Below are positions 26,637-33,924 of a stretch of 64,000 nucleotides of DNA, piece after piece. Each line of letters starts with the position of its first letter. Position 1 is the first letter of the stretch. The notes under the pieces are model-generated. The model was given only the letters and a program-made list of their open reading frames with translations. It was not told where the DNA came from and made no database searches. Source of the stretch: Clostridia bacterium (GTDB lineage Bacteria > Bacillota > Clostridia > Oscillospirales > Acutalibacteraceae); NCBI GenBank assembly GCA_900755895.1, contig CAAEIG010000051.1, positions 38,190 to 102,189 of the forward strand. The letters are read 5' to 3'. The translations under genes and the position numbers were made by a program.

Positions 26637-27812
26637 ATGTGGAAAAACCGGCTGTGCTATCTGCTGGTGCTGCTGGGCACCGGCACCTTTTTTGTCTGCT
26701 TCAACGGCTATCTGTCCCTGTATGTATTTGTGCTCTCCCTGGTGCTTCCGGTGGTATCCCTGCTGCTGTCTCTGCCTGGGATGCTGGGGATCCGAGTCTC
26801 CCTGACCACGGGCCGCCAAGAAGACCCCAACGCCCCTGCCAAGTCCAGCTCTAACTGCGCCAGAAAAGGGGCGTCCATTCCTTTACAGTTGGCGGTATGG
26901 AACGCCACTCCCTTCTCCAGCGGTCGGGCCAAAGCGAAACTGACTGTGGAAAACACCTTTACCGGTCAACGCCAACGAGAGAGCTTTGCCTTTACGGCCA
27001 GCCCCCGGCGCCAAGTTTTCCAGCATCAGCTGACCTCCCGTACCTGTGGGGTAGTGCAGTGCCGTTTGGGTGCTTTGCGGGTCTGCGACTACTTGGGGCT
27101 GTTCTCCCTGCCTGTGAAGAAACCTCAAGAGCTGTCCACTGTCTTTTGGCCCGCCATCCATCCCCTGGAGCTGGAAGTCCGAGAGAACCTGATCCCCGAC
27201 AGCGAGGGAGAACGGTACTCCCAGAAAAAACCCGGTGACGACCCCACGGAGCTCTTTGCTCTGCGGGACTGGCGGGAAGGGGACCGACTGTCCCGCATCC
27301 ACTGGAAGCTCTCCCAAAAGCTGGAACGCACCCTGGTCAAGGAGCTGGGCCAGCCCCTGTCGGATCACCTGCTGTTTCTGCTGGATCTCAACGGCAACGG
27401 CCTACAGGCTGACATTTTATTGGATGCCTTTGCCAGTCTCTCCAATGCCCTCTCCCAGGAAGAGCACGCTCACCGAGTTGTTTGGACCGAACAAGCCCAG
27501 CTGAGCTTGTGTGAAATTACGCAGCCGGAGGACCTGCTTGCCCTGTGGCAGAGCATACTGGACGGGGGCAGCAACAAACCTTTGGCCCTTCAAGCGGGGG
27601 ATTCCCTGCCAACCGGGGTATCCCATGTGCTGTACCTGTGCTGCAAACCCCAAGAATCCGTGCTTGCCCTTTTGGAGGACCGCTATCCCAGCGCCCGGCT
27701 GACGGTGATTCAACCCGCCCCGGCAGAGGACATTCCCCTGCCCGCTCAAGGGGAACGCATGGTTCTGGAATCCGGGCAGATCACCCAGAGCCTCAACGGG
27801 CTGACCCTGTGA
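26637..27812 (+). CDS. DUF58-domain membrane protein
   Basis: A 391-aa protein with two N-terminal membrane helices (about 5-21 and 27-45), then a beta-rich region and a DUF58 core with the signature YSQKKPGDDPTELFALRDWREGDRLSRIHWKLSQK (split here as YSQKKPGDDP and ALRDWREGDRLSRIHW, about 198-225). This core is related to von Willebrand A-like folds. It is always linked to MoxR and transglutaminase genes; the biochemical role is not established. ATG 26637 follows GGAAAGGAGG closely. Confidence 0.87.
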   Translation: MWKNRLCYLLVLLGTGTFFVCFNGYLSLYVFVLSLVLPVVSLLLSLPGMLGIRVSLTTGRQEDPNAPAKSSSNCARKGASIPLQLAVWNATPFSSGRAKAKLTVENTFTGQRQRESFAFTASPRRQVFQHQLTSRTCGVVQCRLGALRVCDYLGLFSLPVKKPQELSTVFWPAIHPLELEVRENLIPDSEGERYSQKKPGDDPTELFALRDWREGDRLSRIHWKLSQKLERTLVKELGQPLSDHLLFLLDLNGNGLQADILLDAFASLSNALSQEEHAHRVVWTEQAQLSLCEITQPEDLLALWQSILDGGSNKPLALQAGDSLPTGVSHVLYLCCKPQESVLALLEDRYPSARLTVIQPAPAEDIPLPAQGERMVLESGQITQSLNGLTL

Positions 27813-27828
27813 CAAGGAGGTGACCCAT

Positions 27829-30453
27829 TTGGCATATTCCAAAAAGGAAGGGGCAATCTCCTCCCCTCTGCTGGACAGGCCCCGCATTCTATTTGCCGAG
27901 CCGAAGCTATTCTCCCAATGCCTGTTCTACGGTGTCCTCCTGCTGCTGGGAGGAACCGGAGCTTTGGGATGCTTTTTTGGTGCCTTTCAGGTTCCGGTGA
28001 ATCCACTTCCCGCCGTGCTCAGCGGACTGGTCTGTCTGTTGTTCACTCTGGTTTTGTTCCTGTGGAAAAAGCACCTGTGGATCCCCACACTCTTATGCCT
28101 GGGAATCTGGATAGGTCTGGTGTGGAGGTTCTTCGGGGACCTCACTCAGGGCTGCGCCCGAACCGTGAACTTGGTGCTGGCAGCCTATGAGGAAAAACTG
28201 GGAATCGCTCTGCCCTCTCTGTCCATAGAACATGGTCTCACCCCCAGCGAGATCCGAGGGCAATGCACCCTGTTTTTCTGCCTGATGGCATTTCCCTTCC
28301 TGTTCTTTCTAGGTTGGCTGCTGGCGGGACGCAAAAGTGCGTTGGGAGCCTTCTGCCTCACGGGACTTTTGCTGGCAATTCCCCTGCTGATCTCCTTGGT
28401 CCCTCCGGCTCCTTGGCTGGCACTGCTGCTGCTCTTTTGGGCGGTGCTGCTGCTGTTTTCCCCCTCCTTTGGCAAGCGGCACCGCCTGGTGGAGGATCGG
28501 GGAAAGTTTTACGCCTCCGGCAGTGGACTGGCCAGGCCCGCCATGCTGCTGCTTTTGGTCTGCGCCGGCGTCTTGAGCATGGCTGTGACACTGTGGCTGG
28601 TGCCATACTCCACCTACGAGCGGCCCCAGCTGGCAACGGACATCCAAGAGGGCTTCCGCACCGGATTTGGACTGGACGCCTCCCTCCAGGGGGGCGTGGG
28701 CAGCGGCAACAACCGGGTGAATCTCAACTCCCTGGGTTCCCGCAGCTATACGGGGGAGACCATGCTCCGGGTCCGCTACCAGTGGGAGGTGGATCCCGAA
28801 CTGGGCAATTTCTCCTCCAACCAGCGCAAGGATTATTTGAAAAGCTTTGTGGGCAGCGTCTACACCGGGACCAGTTGGGAACGCCTTTCCCGGGAAGACT
28901 GGGCGGAGCTTTCCCAACTTCTTCAAGAGGAAAAGCCCCAGGTGCTCACAGATCAGCTGCGCACTGTTTTCTGGCAAGAGATGACCACCAACTACCACCT
29001 GGAGGTGGAAAACGTCGGTGCCAATCCCCGCTGCATCTACGTGCCTTACGGGTTGATGGAGTCCAGCGTGGACAACACTGAGATGGCCTATGTGGAGGAT
29101 GGATTTTTCAAGTCCAACCGTTTCTTCAGCGGCACTCCCCGGTATGAACTGGATGCCTGGGGCCTGGAGGACACGTACTTCCAAGCAGAGGTCTATCCCA
29201 GCCGAGTACAACCCGCCATTGTACAGGGGTATGCCGCCAGTCAGGGCGCCACTTTCAACGACTATGTGAATCCCATGGACATCCCGGGGATGGGCGGGAT
29301 TCTGGAACAGCTGAACAGCTCTCTGTCCGGGGATCTGAACCTGTGGACCATCCCTGATGACCTGCGGCAATATCTGAACCCAGAGCAACAGGAGCTCTCC
29401 CGAACCACAGAAGCCTACAACCAATTTGTCTATGAGCATTACACCCAGCTGCCAGAGGAACTGAAGGCCACCCTGGAACAATACCTGACAGACCACCAGA
29501 TACACGGATCCGGTCAGGCGTTTTCAGAGGACTCCCTGGCTTACTCCCCCATCCAGCTGGCCCAGCAGATCGCCAACACACTGGCTGCCACCTGCACTTA
29601 CACTCTCTCCCCTCCGGCACTGCCAGAAGACCGGGACTTTGTGGAGTACTTTCTTTTGGAGAGCCGCCAGGGGTATTGCGTCCACTTTGCCACTGCGGCT
29701 GTGGCGCTGCTCCGAACCATGGGCATCCCTGCCCGGTACGCCGAGGGCTACGCCGTACCTTCCGGGGAGGAAGGATGGGTGGATGTACCGGACTACAACG
29801 CTCACGCCTGGGTGGAAATCTATCTCAGCGGCAATGGATGGGTCCCGGTGGAGGTCACTCCCGCCGGTCCCGAAGCCCCTGCCGCCACCGAGGATGCCCG
29901 CCCCATGGAAACCCAGGAGGCAACAGCAACTCCCTCACCCACGCCTTCTCCCACACCGTCCCCCACCCCATCGGCGGACCAGGATATCTCCCCCTCTCCC
30001 AGCGCCATGCCGGAGAGTTCCGCTTCTCCCGTGCCGGGAGGCAACTCCTCTCACAAATCCGGGGAGGAACTTCCCTGGGGCTGGATCACCTGCGGCGGCA
30101 TCCTGGCTGGACTGCTTCTGCTTGCAGGGGCGGTACTGGTTCGCAGGCAGGCTTTGCTTCGGCTGAGAGCCCACCGGCTCGCCCACAGCAATCCCAATCA
30201 AATGGCACTGCTGCTGTATAAGGAGCTTTTGGAATTGTACCGGGCGGCGGAAACGCTGCTCCCCACCTGGGACGAAACTCCTCCCTCCCAGCTAGAGGAG
30301 CTGGCCTTAAAGGCTCGTTTTAGTCAGCACACCCTCACGGATCAAGAGCTAGAGGTGTTCCAGCAGGAATTGGATCGCATGACCGCTCTCCTGCAAAGGG
30401 AACTTCCCCTACCCCAAAAGCTCTGGCTGGCCTATGGACCAGTGCTGTTTTGA
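27829..30453 (+). CDS. Membrane transglutaminase-like protein (TgpA type)
   Basis: An 874-aa protein; TTG 27829 is chosen as start because AAGGAGG (27814-27820) lies 8 nt before it, while the in-frame GTG at 27820 overlaps that site. Six or so N-terminal membrane helices (about 25-260) precede a large outer domain with the transglutaminase core: catalytic Cys in QGYCVHFATAAVALLR (near 616), His in NAHAWVEIY and Asp-equivalent region VPVEVTPAG. A Pro/Ser/Thr linker (about 695-735) leads to a last membrane helix (near 752-772) and a cytoplasmic tail. The family cross-links or cleaves cell-envelope proteins. A terminator follows. Confidence 0.88.
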   Translation: MAYSKKEGAISSPLLDRPRILFAEPKLFSQCLFYGVLLLLGGTGALGCFFGAFQVPVNPLPAVLSGLVCLLFTLVLFLWKKHLWIPTLLCLGIWIGLVWRFFGDLTQGCARTVNLVLAAYEEKLGIALPSLSIEHGLTPSEIRGQCTLFFCLMAFPFLFFLGWLLAGRKSALGAFCLTGLLLAIPLLISLVPPAPWLALLLLFWAVLLLFSPSFGKRHRLVEDRGKFYASGSGLARPAMLLLLVCAGVLSMAVTLWLVPYSTYERPQLATDIQEGFRTGFGLDASLQGGVGSGNNRVNLNSLGSRSYTGETMLRVRYQWEVDPELGNFSSNQRKDYLKSFVGSVYTGTSWERLSREDWAELSQLLQEEKPQVLTDQLRTVFWQEMTTNYHLEVENVGANPRCIYVPYGLMESSVDNTEMAYVEDGFFKSNRFFSGTPRYELDAWGLEDTYFQAEVYPSRVQPAIVQGYAASQGATFNDYVNPMDIPGMGGILEQLNSSLSGDLNLWTIPDDLRQYLNPEQQELSRTTEAYNQFVYEHYTQLPEELKATLEQYLTDHQIHGSGQAFSEDSLAYSPIQLAQQIANTLAATCTYTLSPPALPEDRDFVEYFLLESRQGYCVHFATAAVALLRTMGIPARYAEGYAVPSGEEGWVDVPDYNAHAWVEIYLSGNGWVPVEVTPAGPEAPAATEDARPMETQEATATPSPTPSPTPSPTPSADQDISPSPSAMPESSASPVPGGNSSHKSGEELPWGWITCGGILAGLLLLAGAVLVRRQALLRLRAHRLAHSNPNQMALLLYKELLELYRAAETLLPTWDETPPSQLEELALKARFSQHTLTDQELEVFQQELDRMTALLQRELPLPQKLWLAYGPVLF

Positions 30454-30460
30454 TAAAAAA

Positions 30461-30494
30461 GGACTGGGTAGCGCAAAACGCTTGCCCGGTCCTC
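30461..30494. terminator. Terminator between convergent transglutaminase and marR genes
   Basis: Imperfect stem GGACTGGGTAGCG with CGCTTGCCCGGTCC around AAAA, flanked by an A-run on the left and CTCTTTTTC on the right; it can serve both directions. Confidence 0.75.
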
Positions 30495-30505
30495 TTTTTC
30501 TGTGA

Positions 30506-30967
30506 TTATTTCTTATTCTGCCCCGTCATTTTGGTGAGCAGGGACAACAAGGTGGCACACTCCTGGTCCGTCAAGCCAGCGGTAATCCCCTGGCCCCACT
30601 GGCCAAGATAGGTGCGGATGACAGGTACCAGCTCCCGGCCCTTCTCCGTCAGGAAAAGATTGTTCTGGCGACGGTCATTGCGATCCGTCTCCCGGTAAAG
30701 GTAGCCCAGATCCTCCAGCTTTTTGGTGCGACGAGCCACATTGCATTTGTCAATAAACATGTGATTGGCAATGCTGTCCTGGGTTGCTCCAGGATGGTGC
30801 TCAATGTGCAGGAGAATCAGATACATGGCGCCGGAAAATCCGTAATCCCGCAAGCGGTCCGTCATAAACCGGCTGCGGCTCCTGTGGAGAAAGGTCACCG
30901 CCCTGCCCAGCTCCCTTGTAAAATTCTGGGGCAGATCCCGCCCGTCCTGCCGCTGTGGGCCATCCAT
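30506..30967 (-). CDS. MarR-family transcriptional regulator
   Basis: A 153-aa winged-helix repressor of the MarR family. The DNA-binding region contains HHPGATQDSIANHMFIDKCNVARRTKKLEDLGYLYRE (about 58-95; recognition helix DKCNVARRTKKL), and the wing has DRNDRRQNNLFLTEKGREL. N- and C-terminal helices form the dimer interface. No effector is evident. It is convergent with the transglutaminase operon and divergent from a GH25 gene; its own promoter is consensus-like. The target may be itself or a distant operon. Confidence 0.88.
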   Translation of the reverse strand: MDGPQRQDGRDLPQNFTRELGRAVTFLHRSRSRFMTDRLRDYGFSGAMYLILLHIEHHPGATQDSIANHMFIDKCNVARRTKKLEDLGYLYRETDRNDRRQNNLFLTEKGRELVPVIRTYLGQWGQGITAGLTDQECATLLSLLTKMTGQNKK

Positions 30968-31005
30968 GGAAATTCCTCCCTGCGTAGTGCTTTTCTCAAT
31001 CTTAT

Positions 31006-31034
31006 ATTATATCTCCTGGCAAGGCGATTGTCAA
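31006..31034 (-). promoter_or_regulatory. Promoter of marR
   Basis: Minus strand TTGACA (31034-31029), 17 nt, TATAAT (31011-31006). Start expected near 30999. Confidence 0.85.
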
Positions 31035-31097
31035 AGAAAATTGGAGCAAAATCGGTAAAACTCTCCCATGGAAATGGCAGGAAACACCTGTTCCCAG

Positions 31098-31141
31098 TTG
31101 CTATTTCGACTTTTTTCGTGTATAATGTGACAAAACGTTTT
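31098..31141 (+). promoter_or_regulatory. Promoter and operator-like palindrome before the first GH25 gene
   Basis: TTGCTA (31098-31103), 17 nt, TATAAT (31121-31126). The perfect palindrome AAAACGTTTT (31132-31141) covers the expected start. It is the same core found at the LacI-linked promoters near 41.4 and 47.3 kb. Confidence 0.65.
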
Positions 31142-31204
31142 CTTTCACAACGCATGCTTCGCCCGTCATGGGCTTTTTATGGATCTTGAAAAAGGAGGGA
31201 TCTT

Positions 31205-32110
31205 ATGGATCTCGTCAAAAAACGCAACCTTTTCTTGGCTGCAACTCTGATTTTGGTGGTCATCATCGTGGCAGTCTCCGCCATGATTCTGGCGCGTGGG
31301 CCCCGAGAGAGTTCCGTAGAGCTCATTGAAAACAACGGGGACGGTACCCTTACTGTCAGCGATCTCAACGACGGCCGCATGACCATTCCCTATTATGACA
31401 TTCCCACCTGCACCTACAAACTTCAGGATTTCCAGTCCGGCGCCAACGGCACCATTGTGTATGAGGGCGGAGATTCCTATGTGGGCATCAACGTCAACTC
31501 CCAGCTGGGAGAGATCGACTGGCAGCAGGTGAAGGACAGCGGCGTGGATTTTGCGTTGATCCGTGTGGGCTACCGCGGCAAGAAGGACGGCAACATCCAG
31601 CTGGACAATCAATTTGAAGCCAACATCACCGGCGCTCAAGAAGTGGATCTCCCTGTGGGCGTGTACTTCTACTCCAAGGCCGTCACCAATGAGGAGGCCG
31701 AGGCGGAAGCCACTTTTGTTCTGGAACAGATTCGAGGCTATAATGTCACGTGGCCCATCGCTTTCTTCTGGGAATACGACACCAACGACGACGGCTCTCA
31801 GGACCAATCCTCCCGGACCATCGCCTGCAACGGAGATCAGGTCACCGGATTTATCAACACCTTCTGCAACAAGGTGGAAATGGCCGGCTTTAACGCCTGC
31901 TACTACGCCACCAAGTCCATGGCCTATGAGAATTTGGACCTCTCCCAGCTGACCAAGTATGACCTGTGGTATACGGAATCCCGAGAGCGTCCCAGCTTCT
32001 ACTATGACTTTGGCATGTGGCAGTACACCCAGGAGGGAAATGTCTCCGGCATCAACGGCACTGTGCCCATCACCCTATCCTTTAAAAATTACCCCTCTAT
32101 CAAACCGTAA
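31205..32110 (+). CDS. Membrane-anchored GH25-like protein, probably catalytically inactive
   Basis: A 301-aa protein with one N-terminal membrane helix (about 9-30) and a GH25 muramidase fold outside. Its core QLGEIDWQQVKDSGVDFALI is clearly homologous to the next gene product. However, the conserved first Asp of the family (GIDVS) is Asn96 (GINVN), the Asp of the catalytic DxE pair is Phe188 (AFFWEY, with Glu190 kept), and the C-terminal VDLN segment is VPIT. In characterised GH25 enzymes these Asp residues are needed for lysis, so this is probably a peptidoglycan-binding pseudoenzyme. A terminator separates it from its paralogue. Confidence 0.82.
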   Translation: MDLVKKRNLFLAATLILVVIIVAVSAMILARGPRESSVELIENNGDGTLTVSDLNDGRMTIPYYDIPTCTYKLQDFQSGANGTIVYEGGDSYVGINVNSQLGEIDWQQVKDSGVDFALIRVGYRGKKDGNIQLDNQFEANITGAQEVDLPVGVYFYSKAVTNEEAEAEATFVLEQIRGYNVTWPIAFFWEYDTNDDGSQDQSSRTIACNGDQVTGFINTFCNKVEMAGFNACYYATKSMAYENLDLSQLTKYDLWYTESRERPSFYYDFGMWQYTQEGNVSGINGTVPITLSFKNYPSIKP

Positions 32111-32120
32111 ACCGTAACCC

Positions 32121-32142
32121 GGGCCCGCTGGCTGGCGGGCCC
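32121..32142 (+). terminator. Terminator between the two GH25 genes
   Basis: Stem GGGCCCGC (32121-32128) with GCGGGCCC (32135-32142), then CTATTTTT. Confidence 0.8.
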
Positions 32143-32166
32143 CTATTTTTCTCACCAGGAGGATGT

Positions 32167-33066
32167 ATGGCAGCAAAACATAGCAGCAACCGCAGGATCA
32201 ATCCTGCGATTCTTTTGACAAGTGTGGCAGTGGCTTTTTTGGTGGTGATCGTGGTAGTGGTCATCTCACTGCTAGGCGGCAGGAGCCACAGCGACCAGGA
32301 CTCAGGATCTCAAATTCCCGAAAACCAACTGCTGGTCAACGATATTTATGAGGGAGAACGGCTGATCCCCAAATTTGACATTCCCCAAAACCAGTACGAC
32401 ACCGCCAAATTCACCCAGGAAAACGGATTCACCTTCTACGAGGGCGCCGTACAGGGTGTGGACGTCTCCGAACACCAGGGGAACATTGACTGGCAGCAGG
32501 TGAAGGACACGGGCATGGAATTTGCCATCCTGCGCATTGGCTACCGGGGCATGACCGAAGGCGGGTTGAATCTAGACGCCACCTTTGAGCAGAACTATCA
32601 AGGGGCCACCGCTGCTGGTCTGAAAGTGGGCGTGTATTTCTTCTCCCAGGCCATCACCCAAAAGGAAGCCCAGGAGGAAGCCAAATACGTGCTGGACGCC
32701 CTGAACGACCGGGAACTCACCTACCCGGTAGTGTTTGACTGGGAGCCTCCCATCCCCAGTGAAACCCTTCCTGCGGAAGATCTGCGGGCCTATGATATGG
32801 ACGGGGAAGTCATCACCGCCATGGCGGACGCCTTCTGCAAGGAGATTGAAAAGAACGGCTATGAAGCCTGTGTCTACACCAACAAGCACATGGCCTATTA
32901 CACCTTTGATCTAGAAGCCCTGCAAGAGTACCCTATCTGGTACGCTGAATATCAACCTGCACCCAGTCTGTACTATGATTTTCGCATTTGGCAGTACTCC
33001 GCCAGCGGCACGGTACCGGGTATTTCCGGGAGCGTGGATCTGAATCTGTGTTTTGAGCCATACTAA
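32167..33066 (+). CDS. Membrane-anchored GH25 lysozyme (N-acetylmuramidase)
   Basis: A 299-aa protein with an N-terminal membrane helix (about 14-37) and a complete GH25 domain outside. The active site is intact: GVDVSEHQGNIDWQQVKDTG (Asp99), YPVVFDWEPP (DxE pair) and the C-terminal IWQYSASGTVPGISGSVDLN. Such enzymes cut the muramic acid-glucosamine bond of peptidoglycan. The membrane anchor suggests remodelling of the cell's own wall rather than secretion. It starts at ATG 32167 after AGGAGGATGT. It is about half identical by eye to the degenerate upstream copy, evidence of a tandem duplication. Confidence 0.9.
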   Translation: MAAKHSSNRRINPAILLTSVAVAFLVVIVVVVISLLGGRSHSDQDSGSQIPENQLLVNDIYEGERLIPKFDIPQNQYDTAKFTQENGFTFYEGAVQGVDVSEHQGNIDWQQVKDTGMEFAILRIGYRGMTEGGLNLDATFEQNYQGATAAGLKVGVYFFSQAITQKEAQEEAKYVLDALNDRELTYPVVFDWEPPIPSETLPAEDLRAYDMDGEVITAMADAFCKEIEKNGYEACVYTNKHMAYYTFDLEALQEYPIWYAEYQPAPSLYYDFRIWQYSASGTVPGISGSVDLNLCFEPY

Positions 33067-33085
33067 ATCAGAAAGAGGGCTTCCC

Positions 33086-33277
33086 ATGAAAGGTTCTAAA
33101 ATACGGCTTCTGTCTGCCGTGCTGTGCGGCATTGCAGCAGTGGTGTGGCTGACGGTCTCCGTGTTCCAGATGGTTTACGGTCTGCCCCTGTGGCTGATCC
33201 TGCTGAACATTCTGTGCGCGGTGATCTGGTGCATCGCCTGCGTTGCGCAATTTTTCTATTGGAAGCAGGGAAAATGA
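33086..33277 (+). CDS. Small two-helix membrane protein
   Basis: A 63-aa hydrophobic protein, ATG 33086 after AGAGGGC. Two membrane helices are predicted (about 8-27 and 33-55), with KGSKIR at the start and YWKQGK at the end, so both ends are probably cytoplasmic. No known domain is recognised. It follows the GH25 lysozyme gene by 19 nt and is closed by a hairpin, so it is likely co-transcribed with it. Confidence 0.6.
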   Translation: MKGSKIRLLSAVLCGIAAVVWLTVSVFQMVYGLPLWLILLNILCAVIWCIACVAQFFYWKQGK

Positions 33278-33300
33278 TCTGCCAACAGAAAATTTAGAAA

Positions 33301-33329
33301 ACGGCTCACCTTTTTCCTGGGTGAGCCGT
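33301..33329 (+). terminator. Hairpin terminator after the small membrane protein
   Basis: Stem ACGGCTCACC (33301-33310) with GGTGAGCCGT (33320-33329), followed by a T-poor CTTATTATT tract. Confidence 0.65.
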
Positions 33330-33390
33330 CTTATTATTGATGAAATGGAAAACTGGGGGCGTTTGCCCCTAAGGGGAGAAGGAGGATGCT

Positions 33391-33924
33391 GTGGAGCGAT
33401 TGGTGCGCAAGGCCCAACGAGGCGATAAAGCCGCTTTCGTTGCCTTGATCGAAGAGAATCAATTGGCTCTGTACCGCGCGGCAAAAGCGATCCTCCACCG
33501 GGAAGAGGATGTGGAGGATGCGGTACAAGAGGCTATATGCAAAGCCTTTTACAAATTGAGCGACCTGCGACAGCCAAAATACTTTAAAACATGGTTGACG
33601 CGGATTTTGATAAATTGCTGCTATGACCTACTGCGGCAGCAAAAGGGGCTGGTGCCCCTGGAGATCCTTCCAGAGGAAGGCGTGACGGAGGAACGGGAAA
33701 CCTCCCTAGACGTGCAGCAGGCATTGAACGACCTGGGAGAGAACGACCGGCTGACTATGACGCTCTACTATCTCAACGGCCTGCCCATCAAGGACATTGC
33801 CGGGATGCTGAACATCAGCGAGGGCGCCGTCAAGCAGCGGCTCTCTCACGGGAGAAAAAAATTCCGAGAAGCCTACGAACAACGGGAGTCAGGAAAGGTG
33901 GTGGCGCGGCATGGCAAGAAATAA
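33391..33924 (+). CDS. ECF-type RNA polymerase sigma factor
   Basis: A 177-aa sigma-70 family factor of the extracytoplasmic-function class. Region 2 includes EDAVQEAICKAFYKLSDLR and the -10 contacting stretch FKTWLTRILINCCYDLLRQ (about 45-85); region 4 has MTLYYLNGLPIKDIAGMLNISEGAVKQRLSHGRKKF (helix-turn-helix about 125-155). Start GTG 33391 follows GGAGG by 5 nt. The gene overlaps the next one by 14 nt, and that product is a membrane anti-sigma-like protein, so the pair likely forms a sigma/anti-sigma unit that answers an envelope signal. Confidence 0.92.
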   Translation: MERLVRKAQRGDKAAFVALIEENQLALYRAAKAILHREEDVEDAVQEAICKAFYKLSDLRQPKYFKTWLTRILINCCYDLLRQQKGLVPLEILPEEGVTEERETSLDVQQALNDLGENDRLTMTLYYLNGLPIKDIAGMLNISEGAVKQRLSHGRKKFREAYEQRESGKVVARHGKK

